64,000 bases of DNA from Flavobacteriaceae bacterium D16 (GTDB lineage: Bacteria; Bacteroidota; Bacteroidia; Flavobacteriales; Flavobacteriaceae). The stretch lies in NCBI GenBank assembly GCA_021295155.1, contig JAJTJC010000034.1, positions 62,001-126,000 on the forward strand, read 5' to 3'. A program made the position numbers and the translations under genes. Below the pieces are notes generated by a model that was not told where the DNA came from, did not search any database, and saw only the letters and a program-made list of their open reading frames with translations. How positions within the stretch are numbered: the stretch's first letter is position 1; every line of letters begins with the position of its first letter. Shown here in pieces: positions 61,263-64,000 of this stretch.

Positions 61263-62687
61263 ATGAAAAAAGCTATGAAATACCTCAGTTTGTTCTTTAT
61301 CGGGATCTTACTCCTCAATGTATCCTGTAGACAGGAAGAGTCAGAATTTATTGAAGCCCCACCGGAGGAAACACTTAAAGCAAATTCCAATGTGGCTACC
61401 TTGCTTTCCAGAACTTCCATGAATGATGGTTCTGAAGATAACATTATTGACAGGGCCAGCTGCCTCAAAGTAAAACTGCCGGTAACAATAATTGCCAATG
61501 GAATCGAGATTAACGTGGTCTCTGAAGATGATTTTGAGACGATTGAAGAAATATTCGATGCCCTGGAAGATGATCAGGATCTCCTCGAAATTATTTTTCC
61601 TATTACCATAATCTTAAATGATTTTGAAGAAATAGTGGTTAATGATCTATCGGAATTTAACACCTATGTAGCCAGTTGTCCGGGAGAAAATGAATTTGAT
61701 GATGACATTGAATGTGCAGATATAAAATACCCCATTACAGCTTCGGTATTTAACTCTCAAAATGAAGTTATAGATACGGTTACCATCACCGACGATGCTA
61801 CTTTATATGCCTTCCTTGACGAACTGGAAGATTCCGATATCGTTAACATTAATTTTCCCATTACAGTCATTTTGTTTGATGGTACCGAAGTGGAGGCATC
61901 AAACCTGGACGATCTGGAGACCATTCTGGACAACGCGGAAGATGATTGTGATGAAGACGATGATTATGATTACAACGATGACGACTGTGATAATTGCACA
62001 ACGCAACAACTTTCGGATGTTCTTACAGGATGTACGGACTGGATTGTAGATAAATTGGAACGTAACGATCAAAACCTGGAGGATATGTATACGGCCTACC
62101 GATTCAATTTCCAGAATGATGGAACGGTAATAGCGACAGAAGGGGCCAATACCTATAACGGAACCTGGACTTCCAGTGGATCTGCTAATAACATATCGGT
62201 TCAAATTGATATGACAGACCTAAGCGATTTTAATGCGGTATGGAACCTGCATGAGATTGAGGAGGGTGGTGAAACTGAAGTGGACCTTCGTCTGGGAGAT
62301 GACCGCCTGGAATTTGAGAGTAGCTGTACCACTGGTGGAGGTGATGGAGGCGGTGAATCCACCCTGGGAAACATCCTGGTAGACGGAAGCTGGATAGTTT
62401 CTTCTTATTTGGATGACGGGATTGATGAGACCGCTACATTTACAAATTACAGCTTCAATTTTGATGTCAGTGGAACTGTGGAGGCTAATGACGGTATTCC
62501 CGTGACCGGAACCTGGTCCTTCCTTGAATCAAGTAATAAGCTCATCCTGAATTTTGGAACGGATATTACCCTCGAAGAATTAAACGACGACTGGGATGTG
62601 GTGACTTCAACTGACACCCAGGTAGACCTTATCAGCGTTAGCGGTGGTGATGGCACAACAGATACATTAATATTAACAAAACAATAA
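61263..62687 (+). CDS. Aspartate-rich repeat lipoprotein (modules A and B separate)
   Basis: About 474 residues from ATG 61263; an upstream ATG at 61242 would add seven residues before the signal. The lipobox is LLLNVSC. The N-terminal part has two to three repeats of a ~70-residue unit (FPITIILNDFEEIVVNDLSEFNTYV; FPITVILFDGTEVEASNLDDLETIL) and an Asp-rich run (EDDCDEDDDYDYNDDDCD). Module A follows (TTQQLSDVLTGCTDWIVDKLERN to DDRLEFESSC), then module B (SWIVSSYLDDGIDETATFTNYSF to ISVSGGDG). A and B look like small lipocalin-like beta-barrels. No known family is certain. The Asp-rich run could bind Ca2+. Confidence 0.7.
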   Translation: MKKAMKYLSLFFIGILLLNVSCRQEESEFIEAPPEETLKANSNVATLLSRTSMNDGSEDNIIDRASCLKVKLPVTIIANGIEINVVSEDDFETIEEIFDALEDDQDLLEIIFPITIILNDFEEIVVNDLSEFNTYVASCPGENEFDDDIECADIKYPITASVFNSQNEVIDTVTITDDATLYAFLDELEDSDIVNINFPITVILFDGTEVEASNLDDLETILDNAEDDCDEDDDYDYNDDDCDNCTTQQLSDVLTGCTDWIVDKLERNDQNLEDMYTAYRFNFQNDGTVIATEGANTYNGTWTSSGSANNISVQIDMTDLSDFNAVWNLHEIEEGGETEVDLRLGDDRLEFESSCTTGGGDGGGESTLGNILVDGSWIVSSYLDDGIDETATFTNYSFNFDVSGTVEANDGIPVTGTWSFLESSNKLILNFGTDITLEELNDDWDVVTSTDTQVDLISVSGGDGTTDTLILTKQ

Positions 62688-62699
62688 ACCATTTAAATT

Positions 62700-63590
62700 A
62701 TGAAAAAGAGCATCTTAAATATCGGATTATTTCTGGCTGCAATATCCTTTACAGCCTGTACCACAGATAGTGATAATAATGATGAAAACTTCGATTTGGT
62801 CCAACTACAGGCTGATGTAGAGGAGATAACCACTACAGCGACTTCAGGTTCGTGGACCATAACAAAGTTTGTAGACTCCGGTAAAAACGAAACCTCGGAT
62901 TTCGCCGGGTATGGATTCAGTTTCAATGCAGATGGCAGCCTGGTCGCAGACAATGGTAGTACTACCATTTCAGGTAGCTGGTCAATAAGCATTGATGATG
63001 ACACCAGTGATGATGATTCAGATTCCTCCGGTGAAAGTAGTCAGGATCACGATTGTGATTCCTGTACCACAGAACAGCTTACCGATGTGCTAACGGCCTG
63101 TTCGGACTGGTTTGTGGAAAAATTGGAACGGAATACCAACAATTTAGAGGAAAACTACACCGGGTATCTTTTCAATTTTATGGCCGATGGTTCCCTTATA
63201 GTCACCAGTGGGATGGACAGTTTTGCTGGCACATGGTCAGCATCTGGAAGCGGAAATAATATCCAGGTAGTACTAACTGTCACTGATCTGGGTGATTTTG
63301 AAGACACCTGGACCCTCCACGAGATCGAATTGTACCAGGGAGAGTCTAATGTGGATTTGAGGATAAATGGTGAGGATAGGCTACGTTTCAGGAACAATTG
63401 TACCCTGGGTGATTTTGGCTCAGGTAACTCCTCTGGTGAAATCGATTTCAACATATTCTTTGCCGCACCAGAAGACTTTGCCGAATTGACCGATGATTGG
63501 AATATCATCTCCTATTCCGCAAATAAGATTGAATTGATTGATGTTAGTGGCGGAGATGGTGAAACAGACCTGTTAACCTTCGAAAAGTAA
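62700..63590 (+). CDS. Lipoprotein with module A inserted inside module B
   Basis: 296 residues with a lipobox (FTAC, ~20). The first part (SWTITKFVDSGKNETSDFAGYGFSFNADGSL then ISGSWSI) matches the first half of module B of the preceding gene. An Asp/Ser linker leads into module A (TTEQLTDVLTACSDWFVEKLERN to EDRLRFRNNC). The second half of B follows (FAELTDDWNIISYSANKIELIDVSGGDG). Compared with the upstream neighbour the modules are the same but nested instead of consecutive. It starts 12 bases after that gene, so the two are an operon. It is surface or periplasmic; function unknown. Confidence 0.7.
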   Translation: MKKSILNIGLFLAAISFTACTTDSDNNDENFDLVQLQADVEEITTTATSGSWTITKFVDSGKNETSDFAGYGFSFNADGSLVADNGSTTISGSWSISIDDDTSDDDSDSSGESSQDHDCDSCTTEQLTDVLTACSDWFVEKLERNTNNLEENYTGYLFNFMADGSLIVTSGMDSFAGTWSASGSGNNIQVVLTVTDLGDFEDTWTLHEIELYQGESNVDLRINGEDRLRFRNNCTLGDFGSGNSSGEIDFNIFFAAPEDFAELTDDWNIISYSANKIELIDVSGGDGETDLLTFEK

Positions 63591-63672
63591 GACACCCCAA
63601 TGAACATAACCTAGGGGACCTTTCGTAATCAATGGAATAAGCCCCGCTGTGAAAAGGAAGGTTCTTGAACTG

Positions 63673-63700
63673 CCCCGGCTGATGTCCGGGGCGGTTTTAT
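63673..63700 (+). terminator. Rho-independent terminator after the lipoprotein pair
   Basis: GCCCCGG (63673-63679) with CCGGGGC (63687-63693) forms a perfect 7-bp GC stem, loop CTGATGT, followed by GGTTTTATTAT. Confidence 0.85.
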
Positions 63701-63735
63701 TATATTTAGTCCTATATCAAACCAGCTTCTCTACT

Positions 63736-64000
63736 ATGGACACCACTAACAACCCTGCATTGACTTTCCCTCGCTTATTTGAAAAAATGAGAGAAGTTGG
63801 GATGCTTCAAAAAATTGACAAGGGAACGGAGATCCTGCGCGAAGGGCAGTTCGTAAAGGTTATCCCTATTGTGCAAAAAGGACTTATCAAGGTGTACACC
63901 CGGCATGAGGACCGGGAATTATTATTGTATTATATCCGTCCTGATGAGAGCTGTATTATGTCCTTCTCGGCAGGTATCAATAACGAGCCGAGTCAGGTTT
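63736..64000 (+). CDS. Crp/Fnr-family transcriptional regulator (3' truncated by the window)
   Basis: 88 codons are visible from the ATG at 63736. They match a cyclic-nucleotide-binding-type beta-roll (GTEILREGQFVKVIPIVQKGLIKVYTRHEDRELLLYYIRPDESCIM). No Cys-rich FeS motif of classical Fnr is seen in the N-terminus. The DNA-binding helix-turn-helix would lie beyond the window. It is a candidate, by family only, for the regulator of the ATGAC-N4-ATCAT sites found in this window. Confidence 0.85.
   Translation, partial: MDTTNNPALTFPRLFEKMREVGMLQKIDKGTEILREGQFVKVIPIVQKGLIKVYTRHEDRELLLYYIRPDESCIMSFSAGINNEPSQV

Overview
The window comes from a member of the Bacteroidota, most likely a marine-type Flavobacteriaceae. 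The evidence is a SprB-type adhesin with a type IX secretion (type B) C-terminal domain, a FecI/FecR/TonB-receptor trio, an IntDOT-like tyrosine recombinase, many short secreted lipoproteins, start codons mostly without Shine-Dalgarno sequences, and promoters of the Bacteroidota form TAnnTTTG.

Layout. (1) 1-5.4 kb: the 3' end of a giant SprB-like surface protein, a Dps ferritin and a tiny ORF. (2) 5.5-13.8 kb, minus strand: a nine-gene electron-transfer operon. It encodes a hexahaem lipoprotein with a collagen-like stalk, a mono-haem lipoprotein, a DUF5777-like beta-barrel, HybA-like and HybB/NrfD-like subunits, a membrane-anchored periplasmic protein, cytochrome c, a glutamyl-tRNA reductase and an OB-fold lipoprotein. 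No catalytic subunit is present. (3) 14.1-23.5 kb: a nickel-permease-like gene, then on the minus strand a group 1d-like uptake [NiFe] hydrogenase (hyaA-hyaB-hyaC-protease) followed by hypF-hypD-hypE. (4) 23.7-30.4 kb, plus strand: hypA, then a group 3d-like NAD-linked hydrogenase (hoxEF fusion, hoxU-hoxY fusion, hoxH, hoxW) and hypB-hypC. One Hyp maturation set is therefore split between two hydrogenase operons. (5) 30.5-41.4 kb: a tRNA-Pro(GGG) gene carrying a 10.8-kb integrated island bounded by 13-bp direct repeats, with an integrase and secreted proteins of unknown role. (6) 41.6-46.1 kb: a di-haem lipoprotein, D-lactate dehydrogenase, a small possible nuclease-fold protein, a bS21-like protein and CorA. 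(7) 46.4-57.2 kb: a copper/silver efflux operon. (8) 57.2-63.6 kb: a FecI/FecR/TonB-receptor regulatory system, and two related lipoproteins in which one module is nested inside another. (9) The 5' end of a Crp/Fnr-family regulator closes the window.

The main new observation links regions 2, 3, 4 and 6. Four intergenic regions carry the same asymmetric palindrome, ATGAC-N4-ATCAT. Each is followed after exactly 22 bases by a -7-like element (nAnnTTTn). This geometry fits class II activation by a Crp/Fnr-family protein. It would place the hexahaem/HybAB-like operon, the uptake hydrogenase operon, the NAD-linked hydrogenase operon and the di-haem lipoprotein under one control. The tRNA-Pro island lies between the last of these and the others, so the ancestral hydrogen/electron-transfer locus was probably continuous and was split by the integration.

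Working model (inference): H2 is oxidised at the periplasmic face by HyaAB and in the cytoplasm by HoxEFUYH. Electrons enter the quinone pool through HyaC, and the HybAB-like module exchanges electrons between quinones and periplasmic or outer-membrane haem proteins. The hexahaem lipoprotein plus DUF5777-like barrel could form a porin-cytochrome-like conduit. Nickel permease, HypA-F and a dedicated HemA supply cofactors.
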